A stretch of DNA of 16,038 nt from NCBI GenBank assembly GCA_946623365.1, contig CAMORE010000038.1, forward strand, positions 1 through 16,038. Reading direction: 5' to 3'. Positions 6,836-14,247 of this stretch are shown piece after piece. The notes under the pieces are model-generated. The model saw only the letters and a program-made list of their open reading frames with translations, had not been told where the DNA came from and made no database searches. The stretch's first letter is position 1. Each line of letters starts with the position of its first letter. The position numbers and the translations under genes were made by a program. This stretch comes from an uncultured Acinetobacter sp. Its GTDB lineage: Bacteria > Cyanobacteriota > Vampirovibrionia > Gastranaerophilales > Gastranaerophilaceae.

Positions 6836-7534
6836 ATGCAAATCAATGGCGGTGTAAGATTTTGTGAACATGGAATGAAAGCATCAATAAGGGCAATGCA
6901 TGTTCAAACAGAATTAATAGGTATGATAAACGAAAATATTGCCGGTTTTGATAAAGTCGGATTTCAAAGAAGAGAACCTGTTGTATCTTCTATGACGGAA
7001 TATATCGGAGTCCATGGACTGTCAACAACAATTGATGACCAGGTCGGTCGTATTATGGTTTCGGATAATCCTCTGGATATTGCACTTGCTAATAAAGGTT
7101 ATTTTCAAGTTCTAAGTCCAAACGGTGTAAAACTTACTCGCGACGGCAGATTTAAATTAGATAAAGAAGGTAATTTACTTACTTTGGAAGATTTTCCTGT
7201 TTTATCAGATGCCGGAATGCCGATAAAACTTCCGGTATTACCTGATAATATCGAAAATGTAAAAGTGGATTCTAAAGGCAAGGTTAGTGTATATAACAAA
7301 TATACGAATAAACTTACAGATGCAGGATATCTGGGAGTCGTGGATTCAAACGGAATTGCAGTTTTAAATCCTGATGTAAAGCAAGGTTATAATGAATATT
7401 CAAATGTGGCTCTTCAAAATGAGTTTTTAAAAGTAAAACCGGTTGTCAATAATTTTGAGGCAAACAGGCAAATATTTTTGATAGAAAGTAACAACTTACA
7501 AAAAGTTATAAGCCAGTTAGGCAGCGCTAACTAG
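6836..7534 (+). CDS. Flagellar basal-body rod protein, FlgF/FlgG family (first copy)
   Basis: A 232-residue rod or hook-basal-body protein, exported through the flagellar type III apparatus to form part of the axial rod. The family N-terminus, normally N-L-A-N-x-x-T-x-G-F-K, is here NIAGFDKVGFQR (residues 34-45), a clearly drifted version. Further on, NPLDIALANKGYFQV (78-92) and LTRDGRFKLDKEGNLLT are the canonical FlgF/FlgG core. The C-terminal helix ends with FEANRQIFLIESNNLQKVI, standing in for the usual R-A-Y-E-A-N. It is slightly shorter than typical FlgG (about 260). AGAGG (6824-6828) sits 7 nt before ATG. It heads the operon behind a structured leader. By position it may act as FlgF (proximal), with the next gene as FlgG, but I cannot separate them confidently, so no symbol is given. 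Confidence 0.82.
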   Translation: MQINGGVRFCEHGMKASIRAMHVQTELIGMINENIAGFDKVGFQRREPVVSSMTEYIGVHGLSTTIDDQVGRIMVSDNPLDIALANKGYFQVLSPNGVKLTRDGRFKLDKEGNLLTLEDFPVLSDAGMPIKLPVLPDNIENVKVDSKGKVSVYNKYTNKLTDAGYLGVVDSNGIAVLNPDVKQGYNEYSNVALQNEFLKVKPVVNNFEANRQIFLIESNNLQKVISQLGSAN

Positions 7535-7546
7535 GAGGGTTAAATT

Positions 7547-8260
7547 ATGTTTAATATGCAGGCGGTAACAAACAGATGCGTAAATAATGCAACGATGCAA
7601 TTTGAAAAACTCGGTTATGTTGCATCAAATCTTGCTAACTACAGCACTGTCGGATATAAAGGTTTGAGTTTTGAACAATTTTTAAGAGAAGATGGCTATG
7701 TGGACGGTGCAATCAGAAAAAACACTCTTCAGGGTTCAATAAGGGTCAGTTCAAATCCTTATGATATAGCAATATCAGGAGAAGGATATATCCCTGTCGT
7801 ATCAAAAGACGGAGAAGTCCAATATACAAGAGACGGTTCCTTTAAAAAGGGAGAAAACGGTTATTTGATGACCCTTGACGATTGGATGGTCGGTGACGGA
7901 ATCAAAATTCCTCCTAATTCGTATAAGTTTGAAATAAAACCTAACGGTGATGTTATGAATTATGATAAAGCAGGTTCTTTACCTGAAAAGATAGGAACAA
8001 TCCCAATTGTTCAATTTGATAATCCTGAAGCTTTAGAACAAGGACATAATAATAAAGTAGTTTTTAATAGTGAAACAGGTGATCCTTTTTTGGTTAAAGA
8101 TCCCAAAAGTATAAGACAATATGCAACAGAAGTATCAAATGTTAATATTCATGATGAACTTAATACAATGATGAGATTAAATGCTTCAATGATTGCAAGT
8201 TTAAATCTTATGAAAGTTGCAAATGATATGTACAGTAAAGGAATAAACCTACAACAATAG
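7547..8260 (+). CDS. Flagellar basal-body rod protein, FlgF/FlgG family (second copy)
   Basis: A 237-residue paralogue of the preceding gene. The N-terminal rod motif reads SNLANYSTVGYKG (residues 27-39), closer to the family standard than in the first copy. NPYDIAISGEGYI follows (70-82), then QYTRDGSFKKGENGYLMT. The C-terminal segment SNVNIHDELNTMMRLNASMIASL matches the usual S-N-V-x-x-x-x-E-x-x coiled helix that packs in the rod. AGGAGGG (7533-7539) overlaps the stop codon of the first gene and lies 7 nt before ATG, so the two are co-translated neighbours. The protein is probably the distal-rod FlgG or its partner FlgF. The middle domain (residues about 130-190) is rather divergent. Secretion would be through the flagellar export gate; no Sec signal peptide is present, as expected. 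Confidence 0.84.
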   Translation: MFNMQAVTNRCVNNATMQFEKLGYVASNLANYSTVGYKGLSFEQFLREDGYVDGAIRKNTLQGSIRVSSNPYDIAISGEGYIPVVSKDGEVQYTRDGSFKKGENGYLMTLDDWMVGDGIKIPPNSYKFEIKPNGDVMNYDKAGSLPEKIGTIPIVQFDNPEALEQGHNNKVVFNSETGDPFLVKDPKSIRQYATEVSNVNIHDELNTMMRLNASMIASLNLMKVANDMYSKGINLQQ

Positions 8261-8273
8261 AAAGGCTGAATAA

Positions 8274-8624
8274 ATGAGCTATACCAGTATGGATCCTCTC
8301 GGAAAAACAAGTTTAATGTTAGACTTAATATCACAAAAACAAAGGGCGTTAGGTTCAAATGTCGCTAATGTTGATACCCCGGGTTACGTAAGACAAGATA
8401 TTGATTTCTCTCAATATTTAGGTTCTATGAATAGTCCGCTTGAAACACAACTTTCAGCAAAATTAGGTCCGGCCGCAATTATTGAAGACAGAGAACGAAC
8501 AGAGATAGACATTGCTGAAGAATTCTCCGAAATCCAAAAAAATTCTCTAATGTATACAATTGCAACTCGAAGAATGTCAAACATAATTACTCAAATGAAA
8601 ACTGTAATAAATGTCGGTAAGTAA
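8274..8624 (+). CDS. flgB: Flagellar basal-body rod protein FlgB
   Basis: Proximal rod subunit that joins the MS ring/export gate to the rest of the rod. The 116-residue protein has the N-terminal motif SNVANVDTPGYVR (residues 28-40), the FlgB/FlgC hallmark, directly after the amphipathic start helix. The C-terminal half ends with an amphipathic helix (SLMYTIATRRMSNIITQMKTVI) that would form the rod coiled core. It is a little shorter than common FlgB proteins (about 130-138), the variable middle loop being reduced. AAAGG (8261-8265) immediately follows the stop of the upstream gene and lies 8 nt before ATG. The position directly before flgC is the classic flgBC order and supports the name over FlgC. 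Confidence 0.9.
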   Translation: MSYTSMDPLGKTSLMLDLISQKQRALGSNVANVDTPGYVRQDIDFSQYLGSMNSPLETQLSAKLGPAAIIEDRERTEIDIAEEFSEIQKNSLMYTIATRRMSNIITQMKTVINVGK

Positions 8625-8659
8625 TAACATAACTCCTTAAAACAGAAAGAAGGCAAATT

Positions 8660-9103
8660 ATGAGTATTTTAGAATCAATGAATATAGGAGCAAATGCACT
8701 TAAAGCTCATGGTTTAAGATTAGATATACACGCAAAAAACATTGCGAATGTCGATACTCCTAATTATGTTCGCAAAATCCCTGTATTAAATGCTACAGAA
8801 GATATTTCTTTTCAAGGCGTTATGAATTCAATGAAAAATGATGTTTTTGGTACCGGAACGCTTCCTTATTTGCAAGGTGGTGTTGTCTTCAACGGATGCG
8901 TTGAGGATCCTTCCATCGGAGAAAGAATTTATGCTCCTGGGCACCCTGATGCTGATGCAAACGGTTATATAAGATCTTCAAATGTTAATGCAATGGTTGA
9001 TATGGCGGATGCGGTTATGGCTCAAAGAGCTTATGAAGCTAACTTGGCTCTGATAAACATCTCACGTTCCATGGCGGCAAAAGCAGTTGAAATCGGCAGA
9101 TAA
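8660..9103 (+). CDS. flgC: Flagellar basal-body rod protein FlgC
   Basis: Proximal rod subunit partnering FlgB. The 147-residue protein has NIANVDTPNYVRK at residues 27-39 and the FlgC-specific block HPDADANGYI near residues 95-105. It ends with NVNAMVDMADAVMAQRAYEAN, which is almost the textbook FlgC ending. Length is normal. AAGAAGG (8647-8653), 6 nt before ATG, marks the start; the gap from flgB is 35 nt. In most operons fliE comes next, but here transcription ends at a hairpin and a convergent helicase gene follows, so fliE and the ring and export genes must be elsewhere. It is the last gene of the four-gene rod cluster. Confidence 0.95.
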   Translation: MSILESMNIGANALKAHGLRLDIHAKNIANVDTPNYVRKIPVLNATEDISFQGVMNSMKNDVFGTGTLPYLQGGVVFNGCVEDPSIGERIYAPGHPDADANGYIRSSNVNAMVDMADAVMAQRAYEANLALINISRSMAAKAVEIGR

Positions 9104-9125
9104 TAAAATCATATATAATAATGTT

Positions 9126-9152
9126 TACACGCTTTTGTGCAGGTGTATTTTT
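9126..9152 (+). terminator. Intrinsic terminator of the flagellar rod operon
   Basis: TACACGC (9126-9132) pairs with GC (9139-9140) and GTGTA (9143-9147), with a two-base AG bulge and a 6-nt loop, and is followed directly by five T (9148-9152). It lies 23 nt after the flgC stop codon, as expected for the end of the transcript. Confidence 0.6.
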
Positions 9153-9179
9153 ATCCTAATATTGATAATGAAAATTATT

Positions 9180-12100
9180 TTATAAAATTGTATTAAAAAT
9201 TATGCTTGGATCTTGGGTATATTCTTGGCTTTTGTACTTGCCTTTTGAAGAAGCTGTAATAAATAGCTTTCTTTGAGCGCGGGTTATAGCTACATATAAA
9301 AGTCTTAGAGTTTCTTCTGCGTTGAATTCTTTTAATTGAAGTTCTGTTTTTTGAGTATATTTCGGATTAAATGCTTTTACTTTTTCCATAAATAATGACG
9401 ATGCTTTTAACTTTGCTTTATTAACGTCAATTGATAGCGATTTTTCGCTTAGTTCCGGTAAAAAGACATAGTCAAATTCATCTCCTTTGGATTTATGTAA
9501 TGTCATTATTTGAACTTTCCCTTTTGCGGCATCTTTATCTTCCTCCTCGGAGAAAAATTTAAATCCGCTTAAAGAAGGACGCTTTGCTAATTCTTCGAGT
9601 CGTTGCAATGTTAAATCAAAATTATTACTGTTATTTAGTCTTTTTACCAGTATTGCGATTAAATAAACATTAGATTTCTCAATATCACTTGTATAGTAAA
9701 ATAATCCTATCCTAATAACCAATTCTTCTAATGGTAGTGTAGACGAATTTAACCAGTATTGCATATCCCATAAAAATTGTGATAAAGAATTATTTTCAAT
9801 ATCATCTCCATCTTTCATAATAAAAGGAATTGTACTCTCTTTTATATTTATTTGCAGACGCTGTTTATAAAAACCTTGTTCCGACAATACTTCATAAGTT
9901 GATGCAACTATTTCGTTATCAAACGGTTGTTGCAAAAATTTTAAAATTGAAAAAATTGTATTAAAAATACCTTTCTGACCTAATGATTCGGATCTTGTAA
10001 TAGTTTTTAGTCCTGCATCATTAATAAAAGATGTCCAAGATGATACTTGATAGTTATTTCTTAAAAGAATTCCTATTGTTGCATTTTTATCTTTAGTAAG
10101 AATATTTTTTATTTCCTTTAATACATAATTTTTTTCTGCAAAAGTGTTTTCAAATATATGAGAAAAGATTGCATTATCGGATACGGGGTTTTTCCCTTTT
10201 ACACCTTGCATATAACTTTTGAAGAATGCTTTTGGTAAAATGCTTATTCCCCAATCGACGAGTTTATTTGCTAATGTCATTACATCCTGAGTGCATCGTT
10301 GTGAATAGTTCATTTCAACTGTTTTATCTGCTGTTTCTATAAATTTTCTAAATCCTTCTACGTCCGCATTTGAAAAAGTCGTTGTTATTGCTTGGTTTAT
10401 ATCTCCGCATCGAATTAAATTTTTATGCTTACCGTTTAATAAACTAATTAGTTTTTGTTGGACAGCTGATGAATCTTGTGCTTCATCTTCAATAATATAC
10501 TCACATATGTTTTGATAATATTCTAATACATCAGGATTGTTTTCCAATAAACGTACCGATAGTATTAAAATATCGTCATAGTCTATCATATTGGCTTCTT
10601 TTAATCTTGCCTGATACTCCTGAAAAAATATTTTAAATTTATCTGTTTTTTTATCACCGGACTGAGTATCAACATTACCTTCTTGCAGTTTTAATATAGA
10701 AACTGCTCTGTCAAAATCTTCCAGCTCTGTTTTAGATAATTTAGAACCGATGTTTTGAAGTATTCTTATTCTTTGCGTGTCATCACAAATCTCAAAATCC
10801 GATGTTAAATTTAATCTTTCAAAATTAGAATTTTCTTTGAGTATTTTCAATGCTAAACCATGGATTGTGCTTATATTCGGAAGCAAAACAGATTCCGGAC
10901 ACATATTCTTAATTCTTTCTCTGAAATTTCTTGCTGCAGAATCCATATATGTCAGTACAAATATGTTTTGAGGATTTACACCTGTAGTCATTAGTTTGAT
11001 TATTAATGCAAGTAAAATTGTAGTTTTACCGGCTCCGGGTACCGCAGATATAGCCATAGAACCGTTAGTGTAATTAAGAACCGGTTTTTGGTCTTCTCTC
11101 GGTACAATTTTAAATGCGGGCTTAGCTTTATATACATTATCCCCTGCTGATTCAATGTATGGTTGTATCCCGCCTAAATTTTCTACTCCTGATGGGTCAA
11201 AAAGACTTGATAATGCATAAGTATGTACGTCGGATAGCAGTAATAATTTTCTTAAGATTCTTGCTGTTTTTTGTCGGGATAAGTACACATCGTCTTCAAC
11301 TGTGTATTCATCTTTTGTCCAATCTTTCTGCATTACCCAAGCATTATACAATGGTCCGGTATCTGTTTTTACCCAGTCAGAGTGCGAAACGTCAAGCCAA
11401 AATTGGTATTTTGTGCGAATTTTATTATCTATAATTTTTTGCGGTGTTGCAATTACTAAATCATTATCGGTAATGTCTAACGAGGATATCGGATTTTCTG
11501 CAATTATGGAATTTTCAAATTGAACAATTATATCTGAGATTCTTTCATTTGCACCGTTTATGCCGGTTATGTCAAGGACATTTTCAAAATCTCTAAGTTG
11601 TTTTATAAAAAAATTAAACTTATTAATTTTGTTTTTATCTACATGTTCAACTACCGCCGCAAACATTTCGTATACTTTTAAGGAAAGTTTTACATCTTTG
11701 TTTTTTAAATCAGATAAAGCTTTATAAAATCTTTGATACTTGTCATTATAGATTTTAATTTCGGTCGGAAGACTTCCTGTATTATTATATGTTTCAAAAA
11801 TCTCCTTTGAATATTTTAACGGAATACCTGCATAATCTGAAATTATACTTCTTAAATCAATATCTGAGATTTTAATATTGAGCATTAATTTCAAAATATT
11901 TAAACTTGCCCGTACGAGAGAATTCGATATTAACTTTTCGCTGCCGCTTAAAAATACCAAATTACATGTTCTGCTCAAATTTTCCTCTAAAGTAAATTTA
12001 AGCATATCATCCTGAAGAGGGGTTATTATAGTTATGTCTTTTGGTGATATATTGTTTTTATTTAAAAGAGTTTTTATTTGCTCGATTGCGTAGTCTAACA

Positions 12101-13037
12101 TTTCGGCGCGTTTTGATAACGATATGAGCGAAAATTTTTCTAATTTTTCATGTTTATCTTCCAGAATATTGCTTAAAATAATTTGCGAATTTTTCAAAAT
12201 ATGTGCACTTAACTCAGAATTAGATTCAGAGTTTATATTTTGTATTTGAGTTATTACATCTTCATTAAAAAGTTTTTTTAATTTATATTCTATTGATGTA
12301 TCGGCGCTCAGATATCCGCATCTTGATGAACCCAAAGAATCAAAACATATCAGCCAATCTTTCAATTGCGGTTTTAAGTATTCTATAAAATCAAAACATA
12401 CCGGAGTCATTTCATCTGCATCATCTATAAGAAGATATTTTATATCTTTAAAATAATCGGTATTTTTATATACAAAGTTAAATATTAAGGTTTGTCTTAA
12501 ATAATCTAAACTTCGTGTTTTTAATGTTGTTGACAATAGCTTTTTTATTATTAATTCTGCATCATCAGCAAAAGACTCTTTTAAAATTTTTGCTCTTTCT
12601 TTTACATCATCATTTGATAAATCATTTTGAACTATTAATGAATATCTTCTAAATATTTGATGCAGTAATGATTTTTTTGAATTATATCCTTTGACAACTA
12701 TATTTTTCAAAAGATCCTTTAATAAGAATTGCGAAATCTCTAACCCGACAAGGTTTGGGAGAATATAAGTTTTTTCTCCTTTTATTGAATTTTCAATAAA
12801 ACACCAGTTATCTTGTAAAGTATTATATACAATTGAAAAGAATGAATGAACGTTAATTTTTTCAATTGCATTTGTGGGAATTTTTTCAAGAATTTTATTT
12901 AACAATGATTTTTTTAAAGTTGAATTTTGAGCAATAACAAGAATCTCAGAGGGTTTTACTCCCTGAGCAATTAATTTACAATATTTTTCGATAAGTACAT
13001 GCTCTCGAAAATCGGCTTTAATGAAATTTAATAACAT
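9180..13037 (-). CDS. Tandem UvrD/PcrA-type SF1 helicase: degenerate N-half fused to an intact C-half
   Basis: 1285 residues, about twice a normal UvrD. The C-terminal half (from about 645) has the full SF1A motif set: REDQ Q-motif (647-650), AVPGAGKTT (665-673), TYMDSAA motif Ia, STIHGLAL, DEAQD (851-855), GDINQ (878-882), MNYSQR, MTLHKSKGDEFD (1178-1189) and YVAITRA (1248-1254). It should be an ATP-driven 3'-5' DNA translocase. The N-terminal half copies the same order without a P-loop: ILVIAQN (32-38, like Ia), NVHSFFSIVY (62-71, like Ib), YLLIDDADEM (201-210, like II), ITIITPL (335-341), DLVIATP (526-532, like V), and a degenerate motif VI near 587-615. This resembles the dead-helicase partner of RecC/AddB. 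No PD-(D/E)XK nuclease motif is visible in either half. A DNA repair or recombination role is inferred. The AAGGAG is only 1 nt before the ATG, and an in-frame TAG lies upstream, so ATG 13037 is the only possible start. Confidence 0.85.
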   Translation of the reverse strand: MLLNFIKADFREHVLIEKYCKLIAQGVKPSEILVIAQNSTLKKSLLNKILEKIPTNAIEKINVHSFFSIVYNTLQDNWCFIENSIKGEKTYILPNLVGLEISQFLLKDLLKNIVVKGYNSKKSLLHQIFRRYSLIVQNDLSNDDVKERAKILKESFADDAELIIKKLLSTTLKTRSLDYLRQTLIFNFVYKNTDYFKDIKYLLIDDADEMTPVCFDFIEYLKPQLKDWLICFDSLGSSRCGYLSADTSIEYKLKKLFNEDVITQIQNINSESNSELSAHILKNSQIILSNILEDKHEKLEKFSLISLSKRAEMLDYAIEQIKTLLNKNNISPKDITIITPLQDDMLKFTLEENLSRTCNLVFLSGSEKLISNSLVRASLNILKLMLNIKISDIDLRSIISDYAGIPLKYSKEIFETYNNTGSLPTEIKIYNDKYQRFYKALSDLKNKDVKLSLKVYEMFAAVVEHVDKNKINKFNFFIKQLRDFENVLDITGINGANERISDIIVQFENSIIAENPISSLDITDNDLVIATPQKIIDNKIRTKYQFWLDVSHSDWVKTDTGPLYNAWVMQKDWTKDEYTVEDDVYLSRQKTARILRKLLLLSDVHTYALSSLFDPSGVENLGGIQPYIESAGDNVYKAKPAFKIVPREDQKPVLNYTNGSMAISAVPGAGKTTILLALIIKLMTTGVNPQNIFVLTYMDSAARNFRERIKNMCPESVLLPNISTIHGLALKILKENSNFERLNLTSDFEICDDTQRIRILQNIGSKLSKTELEDFDRAVSILKLQEGNVDTQSGDKKTDKFKIFFQEYQARLKEANMIDYDDILILSVRLLENNPDVLEYYQNICEYIIEDEAQDSSAVQQKLISLLNGKHKNLIRCGDINQAITTTFSNADVEGFRKFIETADKTVEMNYSQRCTQDVMTLANKLVDWGISILPKAFFKSYMQGVKGKNPVSDNAIFSHIFENTFAEKNYVLKEIKNILTKDKNATIGILLRNNYQVSSWTSFINDAGLKTITRSESLGQKGIFNTIFSILKFLQQPFDNEIVASTYEVLSEQGFYKQRLQINIKESTIPFIMKDGDDIENNSLSQFLWDMQYWLNSSTLPLEELVIRIGLFYYTSDIEKSNVYLIAILVKRLNNSNNFDLTLQRLEELAKRPSLSGFKFFSEEEDKDAAKGKVQIMTLHKSKGDEFDYVFLPELSEKSLSIDVNKAKLKASSLFMEKVKAFNPKYTQKTELQLKEFNAEETLRLLYVAITRAQRKLFITASSKGKYKSQEYTQDPSIIFNTIL

Positions 13038-13079
13038 ACTCCTTATAGACTATTTTATCATAAATACGGTTTAAAATAC

Positions 13080-13108
13080 TTGCAAAAAAATAAACTTTTT
13101 TATAAAAT
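13080..13108 (+). promoter_or_regulatory. Probable promoter of the small winged-helix gene
   Basis: TTGCAA (13080-13085), a 17-nt spacer and TAAAAT (13103-13108) match the consensus at four and five of six positions. The expected start of transcription, about 13115, falls at the left edge of the hairpin at 13114-13133. The whole 126-bp gap to the divergent helicase gene would thus carry two opposing promoters; I could not find a convincing one for the helicase. Confidence 0.45.
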
Positions 13109-13113
13109 AAGTT

Positions 13114-13133
13114 GGTAAGCAGTATTGCTTATC
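13114..13133. promoter_or_regulatory. Dyad/hairpin at the transcription start of the winged-helix gene
   Basis: GGTAAGCA (13114-13121) and TGCTTATC (13126-13133) pair over eight positions (one G-U) around a GTAT loop; TAAGCA/TGCTTA is a perfect DNA dyad. It lies at the predicted start of transcription, so it may be an operator (plausibly for the winged-helix product itself) or a 5'-end stabilising RNA hairpin. Either use is an inference. Confidence 0.4.
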
Positions 13134-13163
13134 ACACACACATATATCAGAAGGAGATTTAAA

Positions 13164-13388
13164 ATGGCAAGAACTAAAGAAGTAAAAAGTATCCAAGAAC
13201 AAATCATTGAATCAGCTGGTACTATCTACAATTACCTTAATACAAAAGGTGAAGTATCAATCAACAAAATGAAAAAAGATTTAAGCTTAGGTGAAAATTT
13301 TGCAGAAATGGGCTTAGGTTGGTTATCAAGAGAAGATAAACTTGAATACACTCAAAAAGCAAAATCTGTTACTGTAAAATTAAGATAG
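13164..13388 (+). CDS. Small winged helix-turn-helix protein, DUF2582 family
   Basis: A 74-residue protein consisting of one winged-helix domain. The pattern IIESAGTIYNYLNTKGEVSI, then a helix carrying KKDLSLGENFAEMGLGWLSREDKLEY and a short basic C-terminal strand (VTVKLR), matches the DUF2582 family of small wHTH proteins found in bacteria and archaea. Their role is not established; the fold suggests DNA binding or a protein-interaction module. AAGGAG (13151-13156) 7 nt before ATG at 13164 fixes the start; an upstream in-frame ATG at 13125 has no ribosome binding site and lies in the promoter hairpin, so it is rejected. It is a single-gene unit: divergent from the helicase and closed by a strong terminator. 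The good ribosome binding site and clean terminator suggest an abundantly expressed, possibly nucleoid- or tRNA-like housekeeping factor, but that is conjecture. Confidence 0.83.
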   Translation: MARTKEVKSIQEQIIESAGTIYNYLNTKGEVSINKMKKDLSLGENFAEMGLGWLSREDKLEYTQKAKSVTVKLR

Positions 13389-13407
13389 TTTTTATTTTAC
13401 AAATTTT

Positions 13408-13446
13408 AAATAAAGCTCTATAATTATTTTATAGAGCTTTATTTTT
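13408..13446 (+). terminator. Strong intrinsic terminator after the winged-helix gene
   Basis: A perfect 16-bp stem (13408-13423 with 13429-13444), with core AAAGCTCTATAA / TTATAGAGCTTT, closes a 5-nt TTATT loop and is followed by further T residues. The stem begins with AAATAAA, so the reverse strand also has an oligo-T end and the element could work in both directions. It separates the winged-helix gene from the MarR gene. Confidence 0.85.
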
Positions 13447-13460
13447 ATAATAAGTTTATG

Positions 13461-13483
13461 ATAGTATATAAATTATAAACTAT
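13461..13483. promoter_or_regulatory. Near-perfect 23-bp palindrome overlapping the MarR gene start (candidate operator)
   Basis: Ten of eleven base pairs are symmetric about position 13472: the outer arms are ATAGT (13461-13465) and ACTAT (13479-13483), the inner arms TATAA and TTATA, with one A/A mismatch. The palindrome includes TATAAA (13467-13472), a plausible -10 that would put transcription start a base or two before the ATG at 13482. MarR-family proteins typically bind palindromes of this size over their own promoters, so negative autoregulation is the natural inference. Confidence 0.55.
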
Positions 13484-13928
13484 GAAATTTGAAATTAATG
13501 AGAAAGTAAAATATTTAAATAACATGTTATGTGAGATTGATAATTTGTATCAATCGCTTTTGCAGTTGAAAAGTTTGTCTGACAGTGAATATGTTGTAAT
13601 GTTTGCAATTCTGGAACTGGGTGAAGGCTGCCTCCAGAAAGACATCGCAGGTAGCAGTTATATTAACAAAAAGACAATCAATTCAACTATAAAGAAACTT
13701 GAGAGAGAAGATTTAATAAAATTGAAAGCCGGTAAATACCCTAATATGCATATTTACCTAACTCAAAAAGGTAAAGACTATATATGTAAAAATATAATTC
13801 CGATTGTTGAAATGGAAAATGCGGTTATGGAAAGTGTACCGGATGATAATTTCTCTAATCTTGTAGAAACATATTCAAAATACATTAAAATTTTCAAAGA
13901 AGAAGTTGAAAATTTAAAAAAGAAATAA
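13482..13928 (+). CDS. MarR-family transcriptional regulator
   Basis: A 148-residue dimeric winged-helix regulator. An N-terminal dimerisation helix (residues 1-30) is followed by SDSEYVVMFAILELGEGCLQKDIAG (helices 2-3), the recognition helix INKKTINSTIKKLEREDLI (61-79), and the wing with the conserved basic-to-L-T-x-K-G segment (YLTQKGKDY, 92-100). A long C-terminal dimer helix ends lysine-rich. C17 and C50 could be redox-sensitive, but that is unproven. There is no Shine-Dalgarno before the ATG; with a -10 at 13467-13472 the mRNA would be nearly leaderless. The start codon lies in a 23-bp palindrome, suggesting autorepression. No transporter or enzyme gene follows on the same strand, so its other targets are unknown. 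Alternative starts (M15) lack a ribosome binding site too. Confidence 0.88.
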   Translation: MKFEINEKVKYLNNMLCEIDNLYQSLLQLKSLSDSEYVVMFAILELGEGCLQKDIAGSSYINKKTINSTIKKLEREDLIKLKAGKYPNMHIYLTQKGKDYICKNIIPIVEMENAVMESVPDDNFSNLVETYSKYIKIFKEEVENLKKK

Positions 13929-14247
13929 GTTATAATTAAATTTTTTTGTTTTTTGTTATAGTCTGTAAAAGCAGAGATAAGTTTTACTGCATATCTTCAA
14001 TCCAAATTATTGTAACAGATTTTTTTCTGTCACAAAAAGAATTTGAAATAGTTTTCTCGTATTGTTTTATTTTGTATTTAAGAAATCTAAAAAAAAGGTA
14101 TCTCATTAAATACATGTTTACACTAAATTATGTGATTAAATTATCATTATGTATTAATCATAAATGGCTAAGGCGCTACCACAAAAATGTCATAAACTTA
14201 ATTTCTTATACATATCATTTAAACTGGAAAAATATCTTAAAATATAT
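13929..14247. other. 319-nt gap with no supported gene
   Basis: This is very AT-rich spacer between the convergent MarR and map genes. A long frame on the plus strand runs through it into map antisense, but its composition (many I, N, K, Y), its lack of a ribosome binding site and its overlap with map make it a chance ORF. The only structures seen are an imperfect hairpin at 14010-14035 and a 7-bp inverted repeat TGATTAA (14133-14139) / TTAATCA (14154-14160). Confidence 0.55.
14010..14035. repeat. Imperfect inverted repeat with oligo-T loop
   Basis: TTGTAACAGA (14010-14019) and TCTGTCACAA (14026-14035) pair with one A/C mismatch around a loop of six T. It lies about 80 nt after the MarR stop. 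Without a T-tract after the stem it is not a standard intrinsic terminator; it may be a degenerate one or an operator-like dyad. Confidence 0.35.

Noticed and set aside
9180..13037. Fused AddAB or RecBCD with nuclease
   Set aside because: No G-x-x-D-R-I-D / D-Y-K type nuclease motif is visible in either half, so the protein is described as helicase only.
13125..13163. Upstream in-frame ATG for the winged-helix gene
   Set aside because: It lies in the loop of the promoter-proximal hairpin with no ribosome binding site, while ATG 13164 has AAGGAG at ideal spacing.
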